Shown: piece by piece, positions 21,840-34,700 of the stretch
How positions within the stretch are numbered: position 1 is the stretch's first letter
How the letters are laid out: every line of letters starts with the position of its first letter
NCBI GenBank assembly: GCA_037893245.1
Contig: JBAIAA010000668.1
Span: 124,001-188,000, forward strand
Origin: Crossaster papposus
Taxonomy: Eukaryota; Echinodermata; Asteroidea; Velatida; Solasteridae
DNA length: 64,000 nt
Direction: 5' to 3'
Translations under genes and position numbers: made by a program
The notes under the pieces: generated by a model
Seen by the model: the letters and a program-made list of their open reading frames with translations, nothing else
Databases searched by the model: none
What the model was told of the DNA's origin: nothing

Positions 21840-23792
21840 ATGTAAAGGGAAAGAAGTGTGCATAAGAAATATGTAAAGGGAAAGAAGTGTGCATAAGAAA
21901 TATGTAAAGGGAAAGAAGTGTGCATAAGAAATATGTAAAGGGAAAGAAGTGTGCATACGAAATATGTAAAGGGAAAGAAGTGTGCATACGAAATATGTAA
22001 AGGGAAAGAAGTGTGCATAAGAAATATGTAAAGGGAAAGAAGTGTGCATAAGAAATATGTAAAGGGAAAGAAGTGTGCATAAGAAATATGTAAAGGGAAA
22101 GAAGTGTGCATAAGAAATATGTAAAGGGAAAGAAGTGTGCATAAGAAATATGTAAAGGGAAAGAAGTGTGCATAAGAAATATGTAAAGGGAAAGAAGTGT
22201 GCATAAGAAATATGTAAAGGGAAAGAAGTGTGCATAAGAAATATGTAAAGGGAAAGAAGTGTGCATAAGAAATATGTAAAGGGAAAGAAGTGTGCATAAG
22301 AAATATGTAAAGGGAAAGAAGTGTGCATAAGAAATATGTAAAGGGAAAGAAGTGTGCATAAGAAATATGTAAAGGGAAAGAAGTGTGCATAAGAAATATG
22401 TAAAGGGAAAGAAGTGTGCATAAGAAATATGTAAAGGGAAAGAAGTGTGCATAAGAAATATGTAAAGGGAAAGAAGTGTGCATAAGAAATATGTAAAGGG
22501 AAAGAAGTGTGCATAAGAAATATGTAAAGGGAAAGAAGTGTGCATAAGAAATATGTAAAGGGAAAGAAGTGTGCATAAGAAATATGTAAAGGGAAAGAAG
22601 TGTGCATAAGAAATATGTAAAGGGAAAGAAGTGTGCATAAGAAATATGTAAAGGAAAAGAAGTGTGCATAAGAAATATGTAAAGGGAAAGAAGTGTGCAT
22701 AAGAAATATGTAAAGGGAAAGAAGTGTGCATAAGAAATATGTAAAGGGAAATAAGTTTGCATAAGAAATATGTAAAGGGAAAGAAGTGTGCATAAGAAAT
22801 ATGTAAAGGGAAAGAAGTGTGCATAAGAAATATGTAAAGGGAAAGAAGTGTGCATAAGAAATATGTAAAGGGAAAGAAGTGTGCATAAGAAATATGTAAA
22901 GGGAAAGAAGTGTGCATAAGAAATATGTAAAGGGAAAGAAGTGTGCATAAGAAATATGTAAAGGGAAAGATGTGTGCATAAGAAATATGTAAAGGGAAAG
23001 AAGTGTGCATAAGAAATATGTAAAGGGAAAGAAGTGTGCATAAGAAATATGTAAAGGGAAAGAAGTGTGCATAAGAAATATGTAAAGGGAAAGAAGTGTG
23101 CATAAGAAATATGTAAAGGGAAAGAAGTGTGCATAAGAAATATGTAAAGGGAAAGAAGTGTGCATAAGAAATATGTAAAGGGAAAGAAGTGTGCATAAGA
23201 AATATGTAAAGGGAAAGAAGTGTGCATAAGAAATATGTAAAGGGAAAGAAGTGTGCATAAGAAATATGTAAAGGGAAAGAAGTGTGCATAAGAAATATGT
23301 AAAGGGAAAGAAGTGTGCATAAGAAATATGTAAAGGGAAAGAAGTGTGCATAAGAAATATGTAAAGGGAAAGAAGTGTGCATAAAAAATATGTAAAGGGA
23401 AAGAAGTGTGCATAAGAAATATTTAAAGGGAAAGAAGTGTGCATAAGAAATATGTAAAGGGAAAGAAGTGTGCATAAGAAATATGTAAAGGGAAAGAAGT
23501 GTGCATAAGAAATATGTAAAGGGAAAGAAGTGTGCATAAGAAATATGTAAAGGGAAAGAAGTGTGCATAGGAAATATGTAAAGGGAAAGAAGTGTGCATA
23601 AGAAATATGTAAAGGGAAAGAAGTGTGCATAAGAAATATGTAAAGGGAAAGAAGTGTGCATAAGAAATATGTAAAGGGAAAGAAGTGTGCATAAGAAATA
23701 TGTAAAGGGAAAGAAGTGTGCATAAGAAATATGTAAAGGGAAAGAAGTGTGCATAAGAAATATGTAAAGGGAAAGAAGTGTGCATAAGAAAT
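21840..23792. repeat. Cassette-free tract of 62 cores
   Basis: It has the same ordered markers as the tract from 17732, including GGAAATAAGTTTGC (about 22748), GATGTGTGC (about 22969), CATAAAAAATATG (about 23381) and ATATTTAAAGG (about 23420). The offset between matching markers changes between 4,170, 4,108 and 4,077 bp along the tract, always by whole cores. Confidence 0.92.
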
Positions 23793-24096
23793 AAACACAT
23801 GATGTCGGGACAAGCCCTCGAGTTAAATATGTAAAGGGAAAGAAGTGTGCATAAGAAATAAACACATGATGTGGGAACAAGCCCTCGAGTTAAATATGTA
23901 AAGGGAAAGAAGTGTGCATAAGAAATAAACACATGATGTGGAAACAAGCCCTCGAGTTAAATATGTAAAGGGAAAGAAGTGTGCATAAGAAATAAACACA
24001 TGATGTGGGAACAAGCCCTCGAGTTAAATATGTAAAGGGAAAGAAGTGTGCATAAGAAATAAACACATGATGTGGGAACAAGCCCTCGAGTTAAAT
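23793..24096. repeat. Five-cassette cluster (zone 2, copy 3)
   Basis: Cassettes start at 23793, 23860, 23927, 23994 and 24061; the first is TCGGGAC type and the third TGGAAAC. It matches the cluster from 19716 and ends zone 2. Confidence 0.92.
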
Positions 24097-24964
24097 ATGT
24101 AAAGGGAAAGAAGTGTGCATAAGAAATATGTAAAGGGAAAGAAGTGTGCATAAGAAATATGTAAAGGGAAAGAAGTGTGCATAAGAAATATGTAAAGGGA
24201 AAGAAGTGTGCATAAGAAATATGTAAAGGGAAAGAAGTGTGCATAAGAAATATGTAAAGGGAAAGAAGTGTGCATAAGAAATATGTAAAGGGAAAGAAGT
24301 GTGCATAAGAAATATGTAAAGGGAAAGAAGTGTGCATAAGAAATATGTAAAGGGAAAGAAGTGTGCATAAGAAATATGTAAAGGGAAAGAAGTGTGCATA
24401 AGAAATATGTAAAGGGAAAGAAGTGTGCATAAGAAATATGTAAAGGGAAAGAAGTGTGCATAAGAAATATGTAAAGGGAAAGAAGTGTGCATAAGAAATA
24501 TGTAAAGGGAAAGAAGTGTGCATAAGAAATATGTAAAGGGAAAGAAGTGTGCATAAGAAATATGTAAAGGGAAAGAAGTGTGCATAAGAAATATGTAAAG
24601 GGAAAGAAGTGTGCATAAGAAATATGTAAAGGGAAAGAAGTGTGCATAAGAAATATGTAAAGGGAAAGAAGTGTGCATAAGAAATATGTAAACGGAAAGA
24701 AGTGTGCATAAGAAATATGTAAAGGGAAAGAAGTGTGCATAAGAAATATGTAAAGGGAAAGAATTGTGCATAAGAAATATGTAAAGGGAAAGAAGTGTGC
24801 ATAAGAAATATGTAAAGGGAAAGAAGTGTGCATAAGAAATATGTAAAGGGAAAGAAGTGTGCATAAGAAATATGTAAAGGGAAAGAAGTGTGCATAAGAA
24901 ATATGTAAAGGGAAAGAAGTGTGCATAAGAAATATGTAAAGGGAAAGAAGTGTGCATAAGAAAT
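24097..24964. repeat. Cassette-free tract of 27 cores
   Basis: Low divergence, with AAACGGAAAG near 24690 and GAATTGTGC near 24762. Confidence 0.92.
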
Positions 24965-25000
24965 AAACACATGATGTGGGAACAAGCCCTCGAGTTAAAT
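24965..25000 (+). repeat. Isolated cassette
   Basis: A consensus cassette with XhoI site, flanked by 27 plain cores on the left and 11 on the right; the 11-core spacer (25001-25372) begins with a CATAATAAAT core. Confidence 0.93.
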
Positions 25001-25372
25001 ATGTAAAGGGAAAGAAGTGTGCATAATAAATATGTAAAGGGAAAGAAGTGTGCATAAGAAATATGTAAAGGGAAAGAAGTGTGCATAAGAAATATGTAAA
25101 GGGAAAGAAGTGTGCATAAGAAATATGTAAAGGGAAAGAAGTGTGCATAAGAAATATGTAAAGGGAAAGAAGTGTGCATAAGAAATATGTAAAGGGAAAG
25201 AAGTGTGCATAAGAAATATGTAAAGGGAAAGAAGTGTGCATAAGAAATATGTAAAGGGAAAGAAGTGTGCATAAGAAATATGTAAAGGGAAAGAAGTGTG
25301 CATAAGAAATATGTAAAGGGAAAGAAGTGTGCATAAGAAATATGTAAAGGGAAAGAAGTGTGCATAAGAAAT

Positions 25373-25630
25373 AAACACATGATGTGGGAACAAGCCCTCG
25401 AGTTAAATATGTAAAGGGAAAGAAGTGTGCATAAGAAATATGTAAAGGGAAAGAAGTGTGCATAAGAAATATGTAAAGGGAAAGAAGTGTGCATAAGAAA
25501 TATGTAAAGGGAAAGAAGTGTGCATACGAAATATGTAAAGGGAAAGAAGTGTGCATAAGAAATATGTAAAGGGAAAGAAGTGTGCATAAGAAATAAACAC
25601 ATGATGTGGGAACAAGCCCTCGAGTTAAAT
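25373..25630. repeat. Spaced cassette doublet, copy 1
   Basis: Cassettes at 25373 and 25595 are separated by five plain cores. A CATACGAAAT core near 25524 lies between them. The doublet from 27057 has the same spacing and the same CATACGAAAT marker exactly 1,684 bp downstream. Confidence 0.92.
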
Positions 25631-27056
25631 ATGTAAAGGGAAAGAAGTGTGCATAAGAAATATGTAAAGGGAAAGAAGTGTGCATAAGAAATATGTAAAG
25701 GGAAAGAAGTGTGCATAAGAAATATGTAAAGGGAAAGAATTGTGCATAAGAAATATGTAAAGAGAAAGAAGTGTGCATAAGAAATATGTAAAGGGAAAGA
25801 AGTGTGCATAATAAATATGTAAAGGAAAAGAAGTGTGCATAAGAAATATGTAAAGGAAAAGAAGTGTGCATAAGAAATATGTAAAGGGAAAGAAGTGTGC
25901 ATAAGAAATATGTAAAGGGAAGGAAGTGTGCATAAGAAATAAGTAAAGGGAAAGAAGTGTGCATAAGAAATATGTAAAGGGAAAGAAGTGTGCATAAGAA
26001 ATATGTAAAGAGAAAGAAGTGTGTATAAGAAATATGTAAAGGGAAAGAAGTGTGCATAAGAAATATGTAAAGGGAAAGAAGTGTGCATAAGAAATATGTA
26101 AAGGGAAAGAAGTGTGCATAAGAAATATGTAAAGGGAAAGAAGTGTGCATAAGAAATATGTAAAGGGAAGGAAGTGTGCATAAGAAATAAGTAAAGGGAA
26201 AGAAGTGTGCATAAGAAATATGTAAAGGGAAAGAAGTGTGCATAAGAAATATGTAAAGGGAAAGAAGTGTGTATAAGAAATATGTAAAGGGAAAGAAGTG
26301 TGCATAAGAAATATGTAAAGGGAAAGAAGTGTGCATAAGAAATATGTAAAGGGAAAGAAGTGTGCATAAGAAATATGTAAAGGGAAAGAAGTGTGCATAA
26401 GAAATATGTAAAGGGAAAGAAGTGTGCATAAGAAATATGTAAAGGGAAAGAAGTGTGCATAAGAAATATGTAAAGGGAAAGAAGTGTGCATAAGAAATAT
26501 GTAAAGGGAAAGAAGTGTGCATAAGAAATATGTAAAGGGAAAGAAGTGTGCATAAGAAATATGTAAAGGGAAAGAAGTGTGCATAAGAAATATGTAAAGG
26601 GAAAGAAGTGTGCATAAGAAATATGTAAAGGGAAAGAAGTGTGCATAAGAAATATGTAAAGGGAAAGAAGTGTGCATAAGAAATATGTAAAGGGAAAGAA
26701 GTGTGCATAAGAAATATGTAAAGGGAAAGAAGTGTGCATAAGAAATATGTAAAGGGAAAGAAGTGTGCATAAGAAATATGTAAAGGGAAAGAAGTGTGCA
26801 TAAGAAATATGTAAAGGAAAAGAAGTGTGCATAAGAAATATGTAAAGGGAAAGAAGTGTGCATAAGAAATATGTAAAGGGAAAGAAGTGTGCATAAGAAA
26901 TATGTAAAGGGAAAGAAGTGTGCATAAGAAATATGTAAAGGGAAAGAAGTGTGCATAAGAAATATGTAAAGGGAAAGAAGTGTGCATAAGAAATATGTAA
27001 AGGGAAAGAAGTGTGCATAAGAAATATGTAAAGGGAAAGAAGTGTGCATAAGAAAT
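25631..27056. repeat. Cassette-free tract of 45 cores with a local 8-core HOR
   Basis: Markers GGAAGGAAG (about 25919), AAATAAGTAAAG (about 25938) and GTGTATAAG (about 26022) recur exactly 248 bp (eight cores) downstream, at about 26167, 26186 and 26270, so an eight-core block is tandemly duplicated. Other variants are AAAGAGAAAG and AAAGGAAAAG. Confidence 0.9.
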
Positions 27057-27314
27057 AAACACATGATGTGGGAACAAGCCCTCGAGTTAAATATGTAAAG
27101 GGAAAGAAGTGTGCATAAGAAAAATGTAAAGGGAAAAAAGTGTGCATAAGAAATATGTAAAGGGGAAGAAGTGTGCATAAGAAATATGTAAAGGGAAAGA
27201 AGTGTGCATACGAAATATGTAAAGGGAAAGAAGTGTGCATAAGAAATATGTAAAGGGAAAGAAGTGTGCATAAGAAATAAACACATGATGTGGGAACAAG
27301 CCCTCGAGTTAAAT
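27057..27314. repeat. Spaced cassette doublet, copy 2
   Basis: Cassettes at 27057 and 27279 are five cores apart. The spacer has AAAAATGTAAAG (about 27120), GGAAAAAAGTG and AAAGGGGAAG variants not seen in the doublet from 25373, plus the shared CATACGAAAT core. Confidence 0.92.
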
Positions 27315-29236
27315 ATGTAAAGGGAAAGAAGTGTGCATAAGAAATATGTAAAGGGAAAGAAGTGTGCATAAGAAATATGTAAAGGGAAAGAAGTGTGCAT
27401 AAGAAATATGTAAAGGGAAAGAAGTGTGCATAAGAAATATGTAAAGGAAAAGAAGTGTGCATAAGAAATATGTAAAGGGAAGGAAGTGTGCATAAGAAAT
27501 ATGTAAAGGGAAAGAAGTGTGCATAAGAAATATGTAAAGGGAAAGAAGTGTGCATAAGAAATATGTAAAGGGAAAGAAGTGTGCATAATAAATATGTAAA
27601 GGAAAAGAAGTGTGCATAAGAAATATGTAAAGGGAAGGAAGTGTGCATAAGAAATATGTAAAGGGAAAGAAGTGTGCATAAGAAATATGTAAAGGGAAAG
27701 AAGTGTGCATAAGAAATATGTAAAGGGAAAGAAGTGTGCATAAGAATTATGTAAAGGGAAAGAAGTGTGCATAAGAAATATGTAAAGGGAAAGAAGTGTG
27801 CATAAGAAATATGTAAAGGGAAAGAAGTGTGCATAAGAAATATGTAAAGGGAAAGAAGTGTGCATAAGAAATATGTAAAGGGAAAGAAGTGTGCATAAGA
27901 AATATGTAAAGGGAAAGAAGTGTGCATAAGAAATATGTAAAGGGAAAGAAGTGTGCATAAGAAATATGTAAAGGGAAAGAAGTGTGCATAAGAAATATGT
28001 AAAGGGAAAGAAGTGTGCATAAGAAATATGTAAAGGGAAAGAAGTGTGCATAAGAAATATGTAAAGGGAAAGAAGTGTGCATAAGAAATATGTAAAGGGA
28101 AAGAAGTGTGCATAAGAAATATGTAAAGGGAAAGAAGTGTGCATAAGAAATATGTAAAGGGAAAGAAGTGTGCATAAGAAATATGTAAAGGGAAAGAAGT
28201 GTGCATAAGAAATATGTAAAGGGAAAGAAGTGTGCATAAGAAATATGTAAAGGGAAAGAAGTGTGCATAAGAAATATGTAAAGGAAAAGAAGTGTGCATA
28301 AGAAATATGGAAAGGGAAAGAAGTGTGCATAAGAAATATGTAAAGGGAAAGAAGTGTGCATAAGAAATATGTAAAGGGAAAGAAGTGTGCATAGGAAATA
28401 TGTAAAGGGAAAGAAGTGTGCATAAGAAATATGTAAAGGGAAAGAAGTGTGCATAAGAAATATGTAAAGGGAAAGAAGTGTGCATAAGAAATATGTAAAG
28501 GGAAAGAAGTGTGCATAAGAAATATGTAAAGGGAAAGAAGTGTGCATAAGAAATATGTAAAGGGAAAGAAGTGTGCATAAGAAATATGTAAAGGGAAAGA
28601 AGTGTGCATAAGAAATATGTAAAGGGAAAGAAGTGTGCATAAGAAATATGTAAAGGGAAAGAAGTGTGCATAAGAAATATGTAAAGGGAAAGAAGTGTGC
28701 ATAAGAAATATGTAAAGGGAAAGAAGTGTGCATAAGAAATATGTAAAGGGAAAGAAGTGTGCATAAGAAATATGTAAAGGGAAAGAAGTGTGCATAAGAA
28801 ATATGTAAAGGGAAAGAAGTGTGCATAAGAAATATGTAAAGGGAAAGAAGTGTGCATAAGAAATATGTAAAGGGAAAGAAGTGTGCATAAGAAATATGTA
28901 AAGGGAAAGAAGTGTGCATAAGAAATATGTAAAGGGAAAGAAGTGTGCATAAGAAATATGTAAAGGGAAAGAAGTGTGCATAAGAAATATGTAAAGGGAA
29001 AGAAGTGTGCATAAGAAATATGTAAAGGGAAAGAAGTGTGCATAAGAAATATGTAAAGGGAAAGAAGTGTGCATAAGAAATATGTAAAGGGAAAGAAGTG
29101 TGCATAAGAAATATGTAAAGGGAAAGAAGTGTGCATAAGAAATATGTAAAGGGAAAGAAGTGTGCATAAGAAATATGTAAAGGGAAAGAAGTGTGCATAA
29201 GAAATATGTAAAGGGAAAGAAGTGTGCATAAGAAAT
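27315..29236. repeat. Cassette-free tract of 61 cores
   Basis: AAAGGAAAAG followed by GGAAGGAAG occurs near 27441 and again 155 bp (five cores) later near 27596, a small tandem duplication. AGAATTATG (about 27744), ATATGGAAAGG (about 28306) and CATAGGAAAT (about 28391) are further variants. Confidence 0.92.
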
Positions 29237-29711
29237 AAACACATGATGTGGGAACAAGCCCTCGATTTAAATATGTAAAGGGAAAGAAGTGTGCATAAGA
29301 AATATGTAAAGGGAAAGAAGTGTGCATAAGAAATATGTAAAGGGAAAGAAGTGTGCATAAGAAATATGTAAAGGGAAAGAAGTGTGCATAAGAAATATGT
29401 AAAGGGAAAGAAGTGTGCATAAGCAATATGTAAAGGGAAAGAAGTGTGCATAAGAAATATGTAAAGGGAAAGAAGTGTGCATAAGAAATATGTAAAGGGA
29501 AAGAAGTGTGCATAAGAAATATGTAAAGGGAAAGAAGTGTGCATAAGAAATATGTAAAGGGAAAGAAGTGTGCATAAGAAATATGTAAAGGGAAAGAAGT
29601 GTGCATAAGAAATATGTAAAGGGAAAGAAGTGTGCATAAGAAATATGTAAAGGGAAAGAAGTGTGCATAAGAAATAAACACATGATGTGGGAACAAGCCC
29701 TCGAGTTAAAT
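29237..29711. repeat. Spaced cassette doublet with 12-core spacer, copy 1
   Basis: Cassettes at 29237 and 29676. The first reads CCCTCGATTTAAAT, which destroys the XhoI site. The second is followed by an ATTTGTAAAG core, and the spacer has AAGCAATATG near 29422. The doublet from 31324 repeats the last two features 2,087 bp downstream. Confidence 0.92.
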
Positions 29712-31323
29712 TTGTAAAGGGAAAGAAGTGTGCATAAGAAATATGTAAAGGGAAAGAAGTGTGCATAAGAAATATGTAAAGGGAAAGAAGTGTGCATAAG
29801 AAATATGTAAAGGGAAAGAAGTGTGCATAAGAAATATGTAAAGGGAAAGAAGTGTGCATAAGAAATATGTAAAGGGAAAGAAGTGTGCATAAGAAATATG
29901 TAAAGGGAAAGAAGTGTGCATAAGAAATATGTAAAGGGAAAGAAGTGTGCATAAGAAATATGTAAAGGGAAAGAAGTGTGCATAAGAAATATGTAAAGGG
30001 AAAGAAGTGTGCATAAGAAATATGTAAAGGGAAAGAAGTGTGCATAAGAAATATGTAAAGGGAAAGAAGTGTGCATAAGAAATATGTAAAGGGAAAGAAG
30101 TGTGCATAAGAAATATGTAAAGGGAAAGAAGTGTGCATAAGAAATATGTAAAGGGAAAGAAGTGTGCATAAGAAATATGTAAAGGGAAAGAAGTGTGCAT
30201 AAGAAATATGTAAAGGGAAAGAAGTGTGCATAAGAAATATGAAAAGGGAAAGAAGTGTGCATAAGAAATATGTAAAGGGAAAGAAGTGTGCATAAGAAAT
30301 ATGTAAAGGGAAAGAAGTGTGCATAAGAAATATGTAAAGGGAAAGAAGTGTGCATAAGAAATATGTAAAGGGAAAAAAGTGTGCATAAGAAATATGTAAA
30401 GGGAAAGTAGTGTGCATAAGAAATATGTAAAGGGAAAGAAGTGTGCATAAGAAATATGTAAATGGAAAGAAGTGTGCATAAGAAATATGTAAAGGGAAAG
30501 AAGTGTGCATAAGAAATATGTAAAGGGAAAGAAGTGTGCATAAGAAATATGTAAAGGGAAAGAAGTGTGCATAAGAAATATGTAAAGGGAAAGAAGTGTG
30601 CATAAGAAATATGTAAAGGGAAAGAAGTGAGCATAAGAAATATGTAAAGGGAAAGAAGTGTGCATAAGAAATATGTAAAGGGAAAGAAGTGAGCATAAGA
30701 AATATGTAAAGGGAAAGAAGTGTGCATAAGAAATATGTAAAGGGAAAGAAGTGTGCATAAGAAATATGTAAAGGGAAAGAAGTGTGCATAAGAAATATGT
30801 AAAGGGAAAGAAGTGTGCATAAGAAATATGTAAAGGGAAAGAAGTGTGCATAAGAAATATGTAAAGGGAAAGAAGTGTGCATAAGAAATATGTAAAGGGA
30901 AAGAAGTGTGCATAAGAAATATGTAAAGGGAAAGAAGTGTGCATAAGAAATATGTAAAGGGAAAGAAGTGTGCATAAGAAATATGTAAAGGGAAAGAAGT
31001 GTGCATAAGAAATATGTAAAGGGAAAGAAGTGTGCATAAGAAATATGTAAAGGGAAAGAAGTGTGCATAAGAAATATGTAAAGGGAAAGAAGTGTGCATA
31101 AGAAATATGTAAAGGGAAAGAAGTGTGCATAAGAAATATGTAAAGGGAAAGAAGTGTGCATAAGAAATATGTAAAGGGAAAGAAGTGTGCATAAGAAATA
31201 TGTAAAGGGAAAGAAGTGTGCATAAGAAATATGTAAAGGGAAAGAAGTGTGCATAAGAAATATGTAAAGGGAAAGAAGTGTGCATAAGAAATATGTAAAG
31301 GGAAAGAAGTGTGCATAAGAAAT
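29712..31323. repeat. Cassette-free tract of 51 cores
   Basis: Variants include ATATGAAAAGG (about 30238), GGAAAGTAGTG (about 30405), AAATGGAAAG and GTGAGCATAAG (about 30628 and 30690). Several reappear in the tract from 31799, in keeping with duplication of this part of zone 3. Confidence 0.92.
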
Positions 31324-31798
31324 AAACACATGATGTGGGAACAAGCCCTCGAGTTAAATATGTAAAGGGAAAGAAGTGTGCATAAGAAATATGTAAAGGG
31401 AAAGAAGTGTGCATAAGAAATATGTAAAGGGAAAGAAGTGTGCATAAGAAATATGTAAAGGGAAAGAAGTGTGCATAAGAAATATGTAAAGGGAAAGAAG
31501 TGTGCATAAGCAATATGTAAAGGGAAAGAAGTGTGCATAAGAAATATGTAAAGGGAAAGAAGTGTGCATAAGAAATATGTAAAGGGAAAGAAGTGTGCAT
31601 AAGAAATATGTAAAGGGAAAGAAGTGTGCATAAGAAATATGTAAAGGGAAAGAAGTGTGCATAAGAAATATGTAAAGGGAAAGAAGTGTGCATAAGAAAT
31701 ATGTAAAGGGAAAGAAGTGTGCATAAGAAATATGTAAAGGGAAAGAAGTGTGCATAAGAAATAAACACATGATGTGGGAACAAGCCCTCGAGTTAAAT
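31324..31798. repeat. Spaced cassette doublet with 12-core spacer, copy 2
   Basis: Cassettes at 31324 and 31763. It shares the AAGCAATATG spacer core (about 31509) and the ATTTGTAAAG core after the second cassette with the doublet from 29237, but keeps the intact CTCGAG in its first cassette. Confidence 0.92.
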
Positions 31799-34700
31799 TT
31801 GTAAAGGGAAAGAAGTGTGCATAAGAAATATGTAAAGGGAAAGAAGTGTGCATAAGAAATATGTAAAGGGAAAGAAGTGTGCATAAGAAATATGTAAAGG
31901 GAAAGAAGTGTGCATAAGAAATATGTAAAGGGAAAGTAGTGTGCATAAGAAATATGTAAAGGGAAAGAAGTGTGCATAAGAAATATGTAAAGGGAAAGAA
32001 GTGTGCATAAGAAATATGTAAAGGGAAAGAAGTGTGCATAAGAAATATGTAAAGGGAAAGTAGTGTGCATAAGAAATATGTAAAGGGAAAGAAGTGTGCA
32101 TAAGAAATATGTAAAGGGAAAGAAGTGTGCATAAGAAATATGTAAAGGGAAAGTAGTGTGCATAAGAAATATGTAAAGGGAAAGAAGTGTGCATAAGAAA
32201 TATGTAAAGGGAAAGAAGTGTGCATAAGAAATATGTAAAGGGAAAGAAGTGTGCATAAGAAATATGTAAAGGGAAAGAAGTGTGCATAAGAAATATGTAA
32301 AGGGAAAGAAGTGTGCATAAGAAATATGTAAAGGGAAAGAAGTGTGCATAAGAAATATGTAAAGGGAAAGAAGTGTGCATAAGAAATATGTAAAGGGAAA
32401 GAAGTGTGCATAAGAAATATGTAAAGGGAAAGAAGTGTGCATAAGAAATATGTAAAGGGAAAGAAGTGTGCATAAGAAATATGTAAAGGGAAAGAAGTGT
32501 GCATAAGAAATATGTAAAGGGAAAGAAGTGTGCATAAGAAATATGTAAAGGGAAAGAAGTGTGCATAAGAAATATGAAAAGGGAAAGAAGTGTGCATAAG
32601 AAATATGTAAAGGGAAAGAAGTGTGCATAAGAAATATGTAAAGGGAAAGAAGTGTGCATAAGAAATATGTAAAGGGAAAGAAGTGTGCATAAGAAATATG
32701 TAAAGGGAAAAAAGTGTGCATAAGAAATATGTAAAGGGAAAGTAGTGTGCATAAGAAATATGTAAAGGGAAAGAAGTGTGCATAAGAAATATGTAAAGGG
32801 AAAGAAGTGTGCATAAGAAATATGTAAAGGGAAAGAAGTGTGCATAAGAAATATGTAAAGGGAAAGAAGTGTGCATAAGAAATATGTAAAGGGAAAGAAG
32901 TGTGCATAAGAAATATGTAAAGGGAAAGAAGTGTGCATAAGAAATATGTAAAGGGAAAGAAGTGTGCATAAGAAATATGTAAAGGGAAAGAAGTGTGCAT
33001 AAGAAATATGTAAAGGGAAAGAAGTGAGCATAAGAAATATGTAAAGGGAAAGAAGTGTGCATAAGAAATATGTAAAGGGAAAGAAGTGTGCATAAGAAAT
33101 ATGTAAAGGGAAAGAAGTGTGCATAAGAAATATGTAAAGGGAAAGAAGTGTGCATAAGAAATATGTAAAGGGAAAGAAGTGTGCATAAGAAATATGTAAA
33201 GGGAAAGAAGTGTGCATAAGAAATATGTAAAGGGAAAGAAGTGTGCATAAGAAATATGTAAAGGGAAAGAAGTGTGCATAAGAAATATGTAAAGGGAAAG
33301 AAGTGTGCATAAGAAATATGTAAAGGGAAAGAAGTGTGCATAAGAAATATGTAAAGGGAAAGAAGTGTGCATAAGAAATATGTAAAGGGAAAGAAGTGTG
33401 CATAAGAAATATGTAAAGGGAAAGAAGTGTGCATAAGAAATATGTAAAGGGAAAGAAGTGTGCATAAGAAATATGTAAAGGGAAAGAAGTGTGCATAAGA
33501 AATATGTAAAGGGAAAGAAGTGTGCATAAGAAATATGTAAAGGGAAAGAAGTGTGCATAAGAAATATGTAAAGGGAAAGAAGTGTGCATAAGAAATATGT
33601 AAAGGGAAAGAAGTGTGCATAAGAAATACGTAAAGGGAAAGAAGTGTGCATAAGAAATATGTAAAGGGAAAGAAGTGTGCATAAGAAATATGTAAAGGGA
33701 AAGAAGTGTGCATAAGAAATATGTAAAGGGAAATAAGTGTGCATAAGAAATATGTAAAGGGAAAGAAGTGTGCATAAGAAATATGTAAAGGGAAAGAAGT
33801 GTGCATAAGAAATATGTAAAGGGAAAGAAGTGTGCATAAGAAATATGTAAAGGGAAAGAAGTGTGCATAAGAAATATGTAAAGGGAAAGAAGTGTGCATA
33901 AGAAATATGTAAAGGGAAAGAAGTGTGCATAAGAAATATGTAAAGGGAAAGAAGTGTGCATAAGAAATATGTAAAGGGAAAGAAGTGTGCATAAGAAATA
34001 TGTAAAGGGAAGAAGTGTGCATAAGAAATATGTAAAGGGAAAGAAGTGTGCATAAGAAATATGTAAAGGGAAAGAAGTGTGCATAAGAAATATGTAAAGG
34101 GAAAGAAGTGTGCATAAGAAATATGTAAAGGGAAAGAAGTGTGCATAAGAAATATGTAAAGGGAAAGAAGTGTGCATAAGAAATATGTAAAGGGAAAGAA
34201 GTGTGCATAAGAAATATGTAAAGGGAAAGAAGTCTGCATAAGAAATATGTAAAGGGAAAGAAGTGTGCATAAGAAATATGTAAAGGGAAAGAAGTGTGCA
34301 TAAGAAATATGTAAAGGGAAAGAAGTGTGCATTAGAAATATGTAAAGGGAAAGAAGTGTGCATAAGAAATATGTAAAGGGAAAGAAGTGTGCATAAGAAA
34401 TATGTAAAGGGAAAGAAGTGTGCATAAGAAATATGTAAAGGGAAAGAAGTGTGCATAAGAAATATGTAAAGGGAAAGAAGTGTGCATTAGAAATATGTAA
34501 AGGGAAAGAAGTGTGCATAAGAAATATGTAAAGGGAAAGAAGTGTGCATAAGAAATATGTAAAGGGAAAGAAGTGTGCATAAGAAATATGTAAAGGGAAA
34601 GAAGTGTGCATAAGAAATATGTAAAGGGAAAGAAGTCTGCATAAGAAATATGTAAAGGGAAAAAAGTGTGCATAAGAAATATGTAAAGGGAAAGAAGTGT

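Larger units (their letters stand above)
21345..24096. repeat. Segmental duplication in zone 2, right copy
   Basis: The right copy of the double-triplet/tract/cluster unit, starting 4,108 bp after the left one. Between the copies lie a 25-core tract, a further five-cassette cluster and six cores. Confidence 0.9.
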
